The position numbers were made by a program, and so were the translations under genes. The notes under the pieces were generated by a model that did not search any database, was not told the origin of the DNA, and saw only the letters and a list, made by a program, of their open reading frames with translations. Shown here piece after piece: positions 26,737-35,243 of a DNA stretch of 64,000 nt (positions are counted from its first letter, which is position 1; each line of letters begins with the position of its first letter). Source of the stretch: CALLMM01 sp964429855 (GTDB lineage: Bacteria > Armatimonadota > Chthonomonadetes > Chthonomonadales > CAJBBX01); the NCBI GenBank assembly GCA_964429855.1, contig CAYSDM010000013.1, forward strand, positions 20,322-84,321, written 5' to 3'.

Positions 26737-26898
26737 TTAATAATCTCTTCCTTCCGTGAGCCGGGCACGCATTACCCTGTGAAACGTGTCAAGCCATCGA
26801 GTCGCAATAACGCCCTGAAGCGTGTTAAGGCACAATCCGGTCATCAGGTCACGCATCATGCTCCCGATATGGCCGTGCAGCAGCCAGGCTCCTTTCAT
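26737..26898 (-). CDS. Possible 53-residue small protein in the leader
   Basis: An ATG at 26898 opens a 53-codon frame ending at TAA 26737, within the transcript that starts near 26912. The peptide is Met-, Leu- and Arg-rich, with two Gly/His stretches early (MKGAWLLHGHIG) and a basic end. There is no ribosome site, but the leader before the ATG would be only about 14 bases. It may be a real small protein, a leader peptide, or chance coding within a structured RNA. An 8-bp hairpin (26728-26735 with 26744-26751) covers the end of the frame. Confidence 0.25.
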   Translation of the reverse strand: MKGAWLLHGHIGSMMRDLMTGLCLNTLQGVIATRWLDTFHRVMRARLTEGRDY

Positions 26899-26918
26899 AG
26901 AATAGGTACATCAACGTT

Positions 26919-26947
26919 AGTATAAACCCAATAGCTCTGAAAGTCAA
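26919..26947 (-). promoter_or_regulatory. Sigma-70-type promoter for the DUF1854-ABC leader
   Basis: On the minus strand TTGACT (26942-26947) and TATACT (26919-26924) are separated by exactly 17 bases. The expected start is about 26912, roughly 290 bases before the ABC gene, which is an unusually long leader. Confidence 0.7.
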
Positions 26948-27067
26948 CCTTACTCCATGCTTTATTTCACAGAGAAGGAGGGTTTCACCGTCTACGTCTC
27001 GCAGTTATCGAGTCAGGCAACACCTCGCGATTGGAGGCGTGAGACATACTTGCGGATGCCACACCTG

Positions 27068-27100
27068 AAAAAAGCCCTCCTCATTGCTGACGGAGGGCTT
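27068..27100 (-). terminator. Intrinsic terminator after the DUF1552 gene
   Basis: On the minus strand a 9-bp stem (27092-27100 with 27072-27080) has an 11-base loop and is followed by TTTTTT. It lies 20 bases past the stop of the DUF1552 gene. The stretch between it and the leader promoter (26948-27067) holds nothing recognisable. Confidence 0.85.
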
Positions 27101-27120
27101 GTCTTGCGTGGAGAAAAAAG

Positions 27121-28434
27121 CTATCCCAGTAACAGCGGTCCTGCACCACAAAAATCGGGATTTCCAAAACGGGTGATGTTATGCCCGAAGCTGTGCGCCA
27201 GTGACATTAACAGGCGATTGTGGGCTACCCGTTTCAACTTCAGTGAACGTCCCATCTTGAAACCGGACGCATTGCCGATTAACACAAACGGGATATTATC
27301 CAGTGTGTGTGAATTGCCCTGACCGAGTTCGTTCGTCCAGACGATCAGCGTATTGTCGAATAAGCTGCCGTTTCCTCCTGGTTCAGGTGTCTCCGCAAGC
27401 CGTTTCACCAGATAGGCGATCTCCGAGCAGTACCAGTGATTGATTCGCGTCAACTTATTCTGTGCGTCGGCGTTGCTGTCTGGCTCATGGGAAAGGTCAT
27501 GCTGTCCCTCGGTGATTCCCAGCCAGCGCATTCTCGCCTGTCCGACCGAGTTGGTATACTGAAGCGTTGCCACGCGGGCGAAGTCTGCCATGAAACTGCT
27601 AACCATCAGATCAATCTGGAGTTTGCTGATCTGCGGGATGTTATCGTTGTCGCGACGCACGCCCGGCTCGATGACCGGAACCGGATGCACGGCATCCCGG
27701 CTCAGATTGGTCTTTAACTCCTGTTCCATCTCGCGCACAAGCGCGGTATGTTCCTCCAGAATTCGGCGGTCTTCCGAACTCACCGACTGACGAATACGGT
27801 TCAGGTCCTCGCGCAGATCGTCCAGAACGCTCTTCAGGCTTTCCCGATCCTTCTCGCGTCCGTAGAGTCGGGAAAACATCTGGTAGGGGTTGTCAATCGG
27901 AGCGACTGGCTTATTCGGACCTGCATAGGACATTCGCGTCCAGGTATCCGCCCTCTCTGGAACCATCACGCCAAATTCCAACGATCCAAACCGGGTCTTT
28001 GTCGCCGGTTTTGCCTGAAGCGCGTTTTTGATCTCCTGATCAATGGAGATACCGCTTGCCCAGCCAGCCGGGGTGTCCGACCCTCCCTGAATGTTGCCGG
28101 GGAACAGTTCGATACCTGTCAGGAGACATCCGATGCCGCGCATGTGGTTGTCGCCATCTCCGCGGATCAGATCACACACGCCATGAAGGAAGAGAGTTTT
28201 GTCCTTGTACGGCTCCAGAGGCTTCAGGCTCTCTTTAAGGGTGAAATTCTCTCCCTCCTCGTCGGGCCAGAAGGTTTTGGGAACAACACCATCCGGGCTG
28301 AAGATAATGACGAGACGCTGTTTGCGCTGTTTCTGTTCAGCGGCGAGGCAGGGCAGATTGGTGACGAACGGCAGCGCCGCCATTCCCAGACCGAGATTGC
28401 GAAGGAACTCTCTTCGCGTGTTAAGTTCTGACAC
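27121..28434 (-). CDS. DUF1552 family secreted protein
   Basis: 437 residues starting at GTG 28434 (AGGAG 9 bases upstream). The N-terminus has a Tat-like signal (TRREFLRNLGLGMAALPF). The body contains LVIIFSPDGVVPKTFWP, LFLHGV and NHMRGIGCLLTG and has the alkaline-phosphatase-like fold expected for DUF1552/DUF1501-type proteins. Family members are abundant in Planctomycetes, Verrucomicrobia and Acidobacteria and almost always pair with a DUF1592-type cytochrome protein, as here (next gene upstream, 57 bases away). The enzymatic role is undetermined. Confidence 0.85.
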   Translation of the reverse strand: MSELNTRREFLRNLGLGMAALPFVTNLPCLAAEQKQRKQRLVIIFSPDGVVPKTFWPDEEGENFTLKESLKPLEPYKDKTLFLHGVCDLIRGDGDNHMRGIGCLLTGIELFPGNIQGGSDTPAGWASGISIDQEIKNALQAKPATKTRFGSLEFGVMVPERADTWTRMSYAGPNKPVAPIDNPYQMFSRLYGREKDRESLKSVLDDLREDLNRIRQSVSSEDRRILEEHTALVREMEQELKTNLSRDAVHPVPVIEPGVRRDNDNIPQISKLQIDLMVSSFMADFARVATLQYTNSVGQARMRWLGITEGQHDLSHEPDSNADAQNKLTRINHWYCSEIAYLVKRLAETPEPGGNGSLFDNTLIVWTNELGQGNSHTLDNIPFVLIGNASGFKMGRSLKLKRVAHNRLLMSLAHSFGHNITRFGNPDFCGAGPLLLG

Positions 28435-28491
28435 GTATTTGTTCTCCTGATCCGCTGTAACGGTATATCTGGATTGTGGATGCTCTCTATT

Positions 28492-30801
28492 TTAACGTGT
28501 GGAAGCTGAAACCGCAACCATCTCCTGCAGGATTTTACGGATATTGTATTGACCGGAGCGGAAATCCTGCTGTAACTTGGTCAGAGCTGAGGGCCCGTAG
28601 GCGCGGATAGGCTGCTTGGTAGTGTACTGAAACAGCTTTTCAAGAAAGGCAGTGTGCGCCTCTTCGCTCTCTGAAAGAAAGCGCCCCAAATCTACAGCAT
28701 TCGAAAACGAGACTGTCTTCCCGTTACGCGCCAGATAGCTGCCGGATGAGTCTATCGGTTTGCCTTTCTCCTGTGCGCGCACCCGTCCTATGGCATCGAA
28801 TCGCTCCAGAGGGAAACCGAGGGGATTAATCATGGCATGGCAGGACATGCAGGCGGCGGGCTTTGTCTGCATCTCGACCCGCTGTCGCGTGGTCAGATCT
28901 GGCTGCAGATCGGGCGCGACTGGCGCGACAGCTACCGGAGGCGGCTGGATCACTCTTCCAAGAAAGCTGCGCGATACCAGCACGCCACGATGGATCGGGG
29001 AGCTTGCATCCAGATAGGCGAAACTGGAGAGGATGTAAGGGTGCGTCAGCACTCCCGCGCGATCCTCCGCGTTTAATGAAACGGGCTGGAATCCCGAATC
29101 TGGAGGAAGGTTTACCCCGTAGATTTTCGCCAATCGGCCATTCAGATAGACTCGATTGGAGAGCATCAGGTCTCGATAGTCCGACTTTTCTGACCAGACG
29201 CTCTCCTGAAGCGTTAACTCCAGCGAAGTCCGAAGGTCAGAGGCGGCTATCTCGTCAAAACCGGGATAGTTCTTCTGATTTTTCACCAGATCCGGATAGA
29301 GGTCTACCTTGAGCCACTGAAGCATAAACTCCCGCAGCTTGAACCAGGTTCGCGGGTCTGAAGACATCCTCTCCGCCTGTCTCCGGACCTGTTCGGGAGT
29401 GGATAACTGCCCCTCCGTCGCTGCCTTCAATAGCTCACTATCGGGAATAGAATCCCACAAGGCAAAGGAGAGCCGGGAGGCGGTGGTATAGGAGTCAGGC
29501 TTGCCGGATTCCAACTCCCGGAAGAGGAATCTCGGAGATTTGAGTGTCAACAGCACAACGCGCTTGACTGCCGTATCCAGGTCGGGAGTGGAATCAAAAG
29601 GTCGGTTAACATACATTTTCAGGAGATCATCGGAGAGCGGGCGCCTGAATGCTCGCTCAACGAACTGTTTGCAGAAGGATTGTAGTCTCTGCCTTCTGTC
29701 GGCTGCATTCTCGGAAACGCCTGCCAGTTCGGGCAATTTGGCTGTAATGTAGTCTCCCGTTGCAAGCGCCGCTTCGGTCGTCGCCTCATCCCATGCTCTG
29801 GAAACGGAGGTGCCTCGCTCATAGCCCATGCTGCGGTCATCCGCCGGGAATGGCGTAGAGACGACAAAAACCTCAGGACCGCGAGAAGGGATCAGACATC
29901 GCTGCGGGATCGGCTCTAGGACGCGGTGCGGCGGTTTCCACAGGAGAGACATGGAGGCGGGCGAGACAGGCTTATTCTTCGTCTGGTTGGAATCGTCCAC
30001 TCCCTGCTTCGATTTGGAGAACTCCAGTCGGAGCGGATAGGCGCGTCCGCCAAGCAGGAAAAGCGAGCCGCGATACTCTGTCTCGTTCCCAGATTTTACC
30101 CAGGCGTCTATCAACGGCTTTCGCATGTCGTTCAGCCAGAGCGCGGTGGCGTGCTGCGTTCTCAGAACAAACTCGTATTCCCCGGTCTCAGGAACCAGAA
30201 CAGAGCCTTCCCAGCGAATGGAGAAAAGACGCGGATCAAAACCCTCTTTTGCCGGAGCGTCGGTTCCGAAATCGAAGTTTACCACCGGGTCAATCCGTTC
30301 AATCTGACGTTCATTGTTTCGGAAGTTGCGAGACTTAAAATACTCCCCTTTCAGGCCGCGCCGTTCATCCTTTATCGGTTCGGGACGAAAGCTGCCGACG
30401 AGATCGGCGACAGCGTTGCGATACTGTCGGGTTGTCAGGCGGGAGAGTTCGATCCTTGGCGGCTTGTTGCGAGCCTGCGCGATGGGAGAGTAGAACGCGG
30501 AATGGACATAGGCGGCAACCTGTTTCGAATCGGCGACAGAACACTTTTTCGGTCCGGGCGGCATATTCTTCGAGATGAAATCCGCAAGCTGCTCTACCGA
30601 CTGTGTGCCCGTGAGCGGCTTCGGATAGGCTTTCGCGCCTTCTCCCTTTGCTCCATGACAGGAGGCGCACTGCTGGCGATAGATCCTCTCGCCGGCGTTC
30701 GATCTATCCGTCTGGAACGCCATGACGCTGACACCTCCAACGGTGGTCAGAAGGATGGCGATGAGGACGGGTACAAAGGGGGAGGAGGGCAGCTTATTCA
30801 T
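28492..30801 (-). CDS. DUF1587/PA14/DUF1592/DUF1588/DUF1585 multidomain cytochrome c protein
   Basis: 769 residues. An N-terminal signal anchor (about 8-28) is followed by a mono-haem cytochrome c domain (CASCH at residues 45-49, reading CHGAKGEGA). DUF1587 follows (LTTRQYRNAVADLVG, about 120-136). An inserted PA14-type carbohydrate-binding domain lies at about 150-275 (GEYFKSRNF ... VPETGEYEFVLRT...DAWVKSGNE). DUF1592, then DUF1588 follow. DUF1588 holds the second CMSCH haem motif in CMSCHAMINPLGFPLE, and DUF1585 is at the C-terminus. Proteins of this kind are thought to act at the surface on polysaccharides. GGAGG precedes the ATG. It is the first gene of a two-gene unit with DUF1552. Confidence 0.85.
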   Translation of the reverse strand: MNKLPSSPFVPVLIAILLTTVGGVSVMAFQTDRSNAGERIYRQQCASCHGAKGEGAKAYPKPLTGTQSVEQLADFISKNMPPGPKKCSVADSKQVAAYVHSAFYSPIAQARNKPPRIELSRLTTRQYRNAVADLVGSFRPEPIKDERRGLKGEYFKSRNFRNNERQIERIDPVVNFDFGTDAPAKEGFDPRLFSIRWEGSVLVPETGEYEFVLRTQHATALWLNDMRKPLIDAWVKSGNETEYRGSLFLLGGRAYPLRLEFSKSKQGVDDSNQTKNKPVSPASMSLLWKPPHRVLEPIPQRCLIPSRGPEVFVVSTPFPADDRSMGYERGTSVSRAWDEATTEAALATGDYITAKLPELAGVSENAADRRQRLQSFCKQFVERAFRRPLSDDLLKMYVNRPFDSTPDLDTAVKRVVLLTLKSPRFLFRELESGKPDSYTTASRLSFALWDSIPDSELLKAATEGQLSTPEQVRRQAERMSSDPRTWFKLREFMLQWLKVDLYPDLVKNQKNYPGFDEIAASDLRTSLELTLQESVWSEKSDYRDLMLSNRVYLNGRLAKIYGVNLPPDSGFQPVSLNAEDRAGVLTHPYILSSFAYLDASSPIHRGVLVSRSFLGRVIQPPPVAVAPVAPDLQPDLTTRQRVEMQTKPAACMSCHAMINPLGFPLERFDAIGRVRAQEKGKPIDSSGSYLARNGKTVSFSNAVDLGRFLSESEEAHTAFLEKLFQYTTKQPIRAYGPSALTKLQQDFRSGQYNIRKILQEMVAVSASTR

Positions 30802-30881
30802 GCTAGACGAACCTCCGAGTTTTCGTGGTCTTGTTCGAGGAGACTGACAAATCGGGCTTACTCAATCTTGATACATATTAA

Positions 30882-30924
30882 AGACCTTCAATCGAGAGAC
30901 AGCGTTCCTCCTATTCGAAGGTCT
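30882..30924 (-). terminator. Weak hairpin after isochorismatase gene
   Basis: AGACCTTC (30882-30889) pairs with GAAGGTCT (30917-30924), loop 27 bases. On the minus strand it is followed by TTTAATA. It lies just past the stop of the hydrolase gene and is a weak terminator candidate. Confidence 0.35.
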
Positions 30925-30942
30925 ATTCTGAGTAAGGAAGCT

Positions 30943-31515
30943 CTACTTCACCAGTTCCAGAATCTGTCGGAACTCCGGCGTACCCGCCTGATAGAGCAGT
31001 TCATAGATCGCCATCTCGGTAGAGGAGATAAAGACTCCGGCGCGTGACATCCGTTGAAGACCGATCTCCCAGTTATGCTCTGTTCGCGAGGAGACGGCAT
31101 CCGCGGCGACATGCACCTGATAGCCCTGCGCCAACAGATCATGAGCCGTCTGGCTGACACAGATATGTGTCTCTACACCGCACAGGAGAACCTGTTTTCT
31201 CCCGCTGCGTTGAACTTCTGATTGGAAGGCATCGCTACCCATACAGCTAAAGCAGAGTTTGTCGAAAGGCAGGCTATGCGATGGCAGCCGTTTTGACACT
31301 TCCGGAATGACGCTGCCCATGCGCTCCGCATATTGCAGTGTCGGAACCGTCGGCACCAGGAGTATTCGTGCCGCATCCATGATTCGGCAGACATTGGAGA
31401 CTACCCGTTCGCGTTCCCAGATGTTCTTCAGGAAAGGCTCCTGCATATCCAGCACCACCAGAAGCGTATCGTCCGGTCGTAAAAGCTGCGGGTGACGTGT
31501 AGACGGGATAAGCAC
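30943..31515 (-). CDS. Isochorismatase-family hydrolase
   Basis: 190 residues from GTG 31515 (AAGGAG 10 bases upstream). The catalytic triad of the superfamily is visible: D23 in LLVVLDMQEPFL, K86 in FDKLCFS and C119 in GVETHICVSQTAHDLL, including the cis-peptide Val-Glu region before the Cys. Members hydrolyse amides or vinyl ethers (nicotinamidase, isochorismate, carbamoylsarcosine). No siderophore or NAD genes are adjacent, so the substrate cannot be named. It lies downstream of ruvA on the same strand. Confidence 0.85.
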   Translation of the reverse strand: MLIPSTRHPQLLRPDDTLLVVLDMQEPFLKNIWERERVVSNVCRIMDAARILLVPTVPTLQYAERMGSVIPEVSKRLPSHSLPFDKLCFSCMGSDAFQSEVQRSGRKQVLLCGVETHICVSQTAHDLLAQGYQVHVAADAVSSRTEHNWEIGLQRMSRAGVFISSTEMAIYELLYQAGTPEFRQILELVK

Positions 31516-31609
31516 CGTTTTCTAACTCCTTCATAATCAGGCGTTTGTCAAACGCTATGGTTCAAACAATTATCGGCATTCAGGTGGTAACCGCTTAGTT
31601 GATCGTCTC

Positions 31610-32233
31610 TTATTGCCGTCCTCGACTGGAGAGCAGATTGAGCGCATCGCGAATCAGGATGCCTGTATTACTCTTGTCTGTGGAATTGGTTATGGCGCGT
31701 TCCGCCGCTTTACGTGAATCGGGTCTGCTGTAACCAAGGTTGACTAACGCTTCTACCACATCTTCATAAGCGGCGTTTTCGCGCGCCGTAGATTCGGTTA
31801 CCGCCGAATCCACCCGGTGGGTGAACGAGAACTCCGCCATGCGCTCACCGAGTTCCAGAATGATTCTTTGCGCCAGCTTCGGACCAACGCCCGGAACTCT
31901 GGTCAATGCTTTCACATCGTTTCCTGCGATAGAGCGCGCCAGTTCTCCCGCATCCATGACACTGAGCATGGAGAGCGCTACTTTCGGCCCGACTCCCGTG
32001 ACGCCGGTTACAATCTGAAAAACCTGAAGGTCTGCCAGCGAGAGAAAGCCGTAGAGCGAAATATCATCTTCGCGGACAATCATCGCGATATACAGCATGG
32101 CTTTTCCGCCCGCTTCCGGCAGAGAAGAGAGCGCGCTGATCGGAACCACCACCCGATAGCCGACGCCGTTCACGTCCACAACGACATAGTTTGCCTCAAT
32201 TCGGGCAACTGTTCCATTCAGATGAGCGATCAT
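31610..32233 (-). CDS. ruvA: Holliday junction DNA helicase subunit RuvA
   Basis: 207 residues, standard length. It starts MIAHLNGTVARIEANYVVVDVNGVGYRV, the domain I OB fold. Two helix-hairpin-helix motifs follow (VTGVGPKVALSML and RVPGVGPKLAQRII). Domain III ends with VVEALVNLGYSRPDSRKAAERAI, the RuvB-binding UBA-like helices. RuvA tetramers hold four-way junctions for RuvB-driven branch migration. ruvB and ruvC are not adjacent in the window. It starts 13 bases after hisG, so the two are probably co-transcribed, an unusual pairing. Confidence 0.97.
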   Translation of the reverse strand: MIAHLNGTVARIEANYVVVDVNGVGYRVVVPISALSSLPEAGGKAMLYIAMIVREDDISLYGFLSLADLQVFQIVTGVTGVGPKVALSMLSVMDAGELARSIAGNDVKALTRVPGVGPKLAQRIILELGERMAEFSFTHRVDSAVTESTARENAAYEDVVEALVNLGYSRPDSRKAAERAITNSTDKSNTGILIRDALNLLSSRGRQ

Positions 32234-32246
32234 GTTACCCTCGCGA

Positions 32247-33119
32247 TCAGTAGATGACCTTGTTCAGGGGATACTCCACGATGCCTTCCGCGCCGGCGCG
32301 TTTCAACTGCGGAAGAAGGTCGCGGACAATGCGCTCCTCCACAATGATCTCCAGCGCAACCCAGTCGGGATGGGAGAGGGGAGAGACTGTCGGCGTTCTC
32401 AGAGCGGGAAGAAACGAGGTGACATGTTCCAGTTCACCGCGAGGGACGTTCATCTTCAGTCCGACAAGCTGCTCTGCATTCAACGCCCCACGCAGCAGCA
32501 TCTCTAGATTTTCGGTTTTTGCGCGTTTCCATGGATCGTTCCAGGCATTGCAGTTGGCGATCAGGCGCGTGGTGGAGACCAGCAGCGTATCCAGAATACG
32601 CAGACTGTGCGCGCGCAGGGAACTGCCTGTTTCCGTGTTAACCACGATGGCATCCACCAGATGGGGAACCTTCACCTCGCAGGCTCCCCAGGAGAACTCG
32701 ACGGTGGCGCGTACGCCATTCTGCTGTAGATACCGCTCCGTCAGGCGGACATATTCCGTCGCGATGCGTTTGCCCTCCAGGTCTTTCGCGCTCTGATAGG
32801 TGGAATCGTTGGGAACCGCCAGTACAACGCGAATCGGATTCAGCGTCGCTTTGGAGTAGGTGAAGTCGGCAATCTCGATCACGTCCGAGCCGTTATCCTC
32901 GATCCAGTCTTTTCCAGTAAGACCAACATCCAGTATCCCCTGTTCGACATAGCGCGGAATCTCCTGGGGGCGGATCAGCAGCGGTTCCAGTTCCGGGTCA
33001 TCGGTGTGAGGGTGGTAGGAGCGTCCGCTGCTCATTCGGAACTCGTATCCCGCTTTACGAAATAGGGCGAAAGTGGCTTCCTGAAGACTTCCTTTGGGTA
33101 TGCCGATTTTGAGTTTCAC
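32247..33119 (-). CDS. hisG: ATP phosphoribosyltransferase HisG (long form)
   Basis: 290 residues from GTG 33119, chosen because GGAGA lies about 7 bases upstream and the protein then starts KLKIGIPKGSLQEAT, as HisG proteins do. Upstream in-frame codons back to 33209 would add 30 non-homologous residues. Conserved segments include the substrate loop VNTETGSSLRAHSLRI. The C-terminal about 75 residues match the ACT-like HisG_C domain of the long form (LVGLKMNVPRGELEHVTSFLPALRTPTVSPL), which gives histidine feedback inhibition. It catalyses the first step of histidine biosynthesis. No other his genes are in the window. Confidence 0.95.
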   Translation of the reverse strand: MKLKIGIPKGSLQEATFALFRKAGYEFRMSSGRSYHPHTDDPELEPLLIRPQEIPRYVEQGILDVGLTGKDWIEDNGSDVIEIADFTYSKATLNPIRVVLAVPNDSTYQSAKDLEGKRIATEYVRLTERYLQQNGVRATVEFSWGACEVKVPHLVDAIVVNTETGSSLRAHSLRILDTLLVSTTRLIANCNAWNDPWKRAKTENLEMLLRGALNAEQLVGLKMNVPRGELEHVTSFLPALRTPTVSPLSHPDWVALEIIVEERIVRDLLPQLKRAGAEGIVEYPLNKVIY

Positions 33120-33230
33120 CTGACTGTCTCCGTCATTTGAATTCAGAACCGCCTGTTTTCGGCGAGTTTCATTATAGACGGTTTTAATCCTCTCAATCAA
33201 CGGGTACAAGGGGTACGAGGGAGTGCAGGG

Positions 33231-35156
33231 CTACTTGCCGGAGGTGGTGGAGAGCCGGATAGCAGCGCGAATGCCGTCTGCAATAGCATTCGCCATTTTC
33301 ATCTGACCGGCTTCGGTGGCGATGAAGGCTTCGTCGGCGGGGTGGGTTAGAACGCACATCTCAACGAGCAGTACCGGGACTCGTGAAAAGATGGAGCCGG
33401 TCAGCGCGCCCTGTCGGCTCCCTATCAGAGTTTTCATATCAGGCGACAATCCGCGATCCCTGAGCGATCCCTTCAAGGACTGCATCATGGCGCGGTGAAA
33501 GACGGTGGCCATCTCCCGGCTGCGTTGAATGACATAACGCTGCGGACCGCGTACTCCCTGCTTGAATCCCTGACGATCCGGGTAGAAGGTGGCGGTTCCC
33601 GATCCGCCGGTTGAATCACAGTGAAGACGCACCATCAAGTCTGCATTAGCGCGGTTCGCCACCATCGCGCGATCTCTATTTCTGACGAACTCCCGTTCGC
33701 GCGATTTGGTCAGTACAACCGTCCATCCCTCCTCTTCCAGGATTTTTTTGATCTTCAATGAAACCTCCCAGGCAATTCCGACCTCGGTAACTTTTTTCCC
33801 TCGCGTTCCAATCCCGACTTCGGAAGGATGACCGGGATCAATGCAGATGACCGGTTGTTTTCGCCGGGTTGACGACGCAGGCGCAGGGAAGGGAGGCGCT
33901 GGCTGAGATTCCTGTTTCTGTGGCGAAGGAGATCGAGGAATAAACAGGGGGTTGGCGGAAGCGATCTGTATCCGGTTACGAAAGGGAAACTCCTGTGCAG
34001 GAGGCCGCTCTGACTTCAATCCACTTCGGTTCTGGTACTCCTGAATAAACTCCACATTGCGCCGTTCTATATCCGACATCAGTCTCCAGACTCTATCCTG
34101 ATCGCCAGTGACAGGTTTATACCATGAGCGCTTTTTGAAGTGATTTGAAAGCTCTGCGCGTTTGAAAATGTACCCGTGCCGGGCATAAATTTCATTGCGT
34201 ATCAGCGTCAGGTCCCAGGCGGATTTCCCCTTCAGATCGGCATCGGTCAGGTTTCGTGTTCGGGATTCCGGGAGAAGCTCGTCTTTCGCCGGTTTTACAG
34301 GAGTGACTTTTATGGTTCCACCCGGTTTGGAGGTCGGTCCGGGTTTCTTGCCGGGATCGGGAGGAACGATAATCCCTCTGTTTCTCTCAACAGGTCCATT
34401 TTTATCAGGAGGCGTCTCCAGATCGGGTTGCTGGCGTGTTGATCCGCCGTTTACGCCTGACTGGTTCTCCTCATTCTGGGCAATCTTCGTAGTTTTATGT
34501 GAGGGGAGAAAGCGTTTCAGGGTGAAGTAGCCGACCGTGGCGACCACGCTAAATCCGATCAGGGCAAACAGGGCGATGAGGATGAACAGCCCTGTTTTTG
34601 GTTTGGGCGAAGATTCCGTTCCAGTTTCAACAGGCTGCTTCTCTGCGCCTCTGGATATTGGGGGAGTCGCCGTAGCGGGGCGCTGCTCCTCCACAGGAGG
34701 GAGATAGACGGGGGGCGGAACCGAAGGCGGTACAGGAGGGGCGGTGGATGGCGGCGCGGTGGTAGAACCGACCGTCTGTGAGGGATAGACATCTTCTTGT
34801 GCAGCCTGCTTCGTATCTGGATAGACGGAAGCGGATTCGATAATTTGTGAAGAGGCAGCCAGCGTTTCAGGAGCGACGACGGGCCCGGCAGGATGTTCAT
34901 GATCTTGTGGCTCTTCGGTTACCACAGAAAAAGCAGTTGCTTCCTGAGAGGATGTCGTTGAGGACTCAACCGGAGTTGGGGGAGGCGCAGCCGTCACTGG
35001 CAGCGGGTGACCACAGGATGGACAGGAGCGTGATCCAAGAGGAGCATGCGCCAGACACTGGGAACAGGTTACCCCGAGCGCTGCGCTGCACTTCCAGCAC
35101 TGTACTGCCTGATCAAAATTCTCCGCCTGACATTGTGGACAGAACATGCCATTCAT
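33231..35156 (-). CDS. Zinc-ribbon / YARHG / N-acetylmuramoyl-L-alanine amidase membrane protein
   Basis: 641 residues with four parts. Residues 6-55 hold a double zinc ribbon (CPQCQAENFDQAVQCWKC then CSQC...CPSC). A Pro-rich linker follows, then one membrane helix near 190-215 (LFILIALFALIGFSVVATVGYF). Next is a YARHG domain near 295-365 (WDLTLIRNEIYARHGYIF). An Amidase_3 catalytic domain runs from about 435 to the end (ICIDPGHPSEVG, HCDSTGGSG, LVEMCVLTHPADE), with zinc ligands expected in DPGHP and LHCD. The ribbon would be cytoplasmic and the amidase outside the membrane, cleaving stem peptides from peptidoglycan. The combination is unusual. A second ATG (35147) is a possible alternative start. 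Confidence 0.82.
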   Translation of the reverse strand: MNGMFCPQCQAENFDQAVQCWKCSAALGVTCSQCLAHAPLGSRSCPSCGHPLPVTAAPPPTPVESSTTSSQEATAFSVVTEEPQDHEHPAGPVVAPETLAASSQIIESASVYPDTKQAAQEDVYPSQTVGSTTAPPSTAPPVPPSVPPPVYLPPVEEQRPATATPPISRGAEKQPVETGTESSPKPKTGLFILIALFALIGFSVVATVGYFTLKRFLPSHKTTKIAQNEENQSGVNGGSTRQQPDLETPPDKNGPVERNRGIIVPPDPGKKPGPTSKPGGTIKVTPVKPAKDELLPESRTRNLTDADLKGKSAWDLTLIRNEIYARHGYIFKRAELSNHFKKRSWYKPVTGDQDRVWRLMSDIERRNVEFIQEYQNRSGLKSERPPAQEFPFRNRIQIASANPLFIPRSPSPQKQESQPAPPFPAPASSTRRKQPVICIDPGHPSEVGIGTRGKKVTEVGIAWEVSLKIKKILEEEGWTVVLTKSREREFVRNRDRAMVANRANADLMVRLHCDSTGGSGTATFYPDRQGFKQGVRGPQRYVIQRSREMATVFHRAMMQSLKGSLRDRGLSPDMKTLIGSRQGALTGSIFSRVPVLLVEMCVLTHPADEAFIATEAGQMKMANAIADGIRAAIRLSTTSGK

Positions 35157-35243
35157 CCCTGTTTTTTTGCAGTATAGCGTAAATAGCCCTCATTTTACCA
35201 GCAACCTGAAATCTAAAAGCAGTCCTTCTGGTTTATCGGTGGA

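Noticed and set aside
26737..26898. Known riboswitch in the leader before the DUF1854-ABC operon
   Set aside because: I compared the sequence with consensus motifs I remember (cobalamin, FMN, GEMM, yybP) and found no convincing match.
29926..31047. 373-codon plus-strand ORF antisense to the DUF1592 protein and isochorismatase
   Set aside because: It spans two minus-strand genes with catalytic motifs and shows no domain; long antisense frames are common in GC-rich codon usage.
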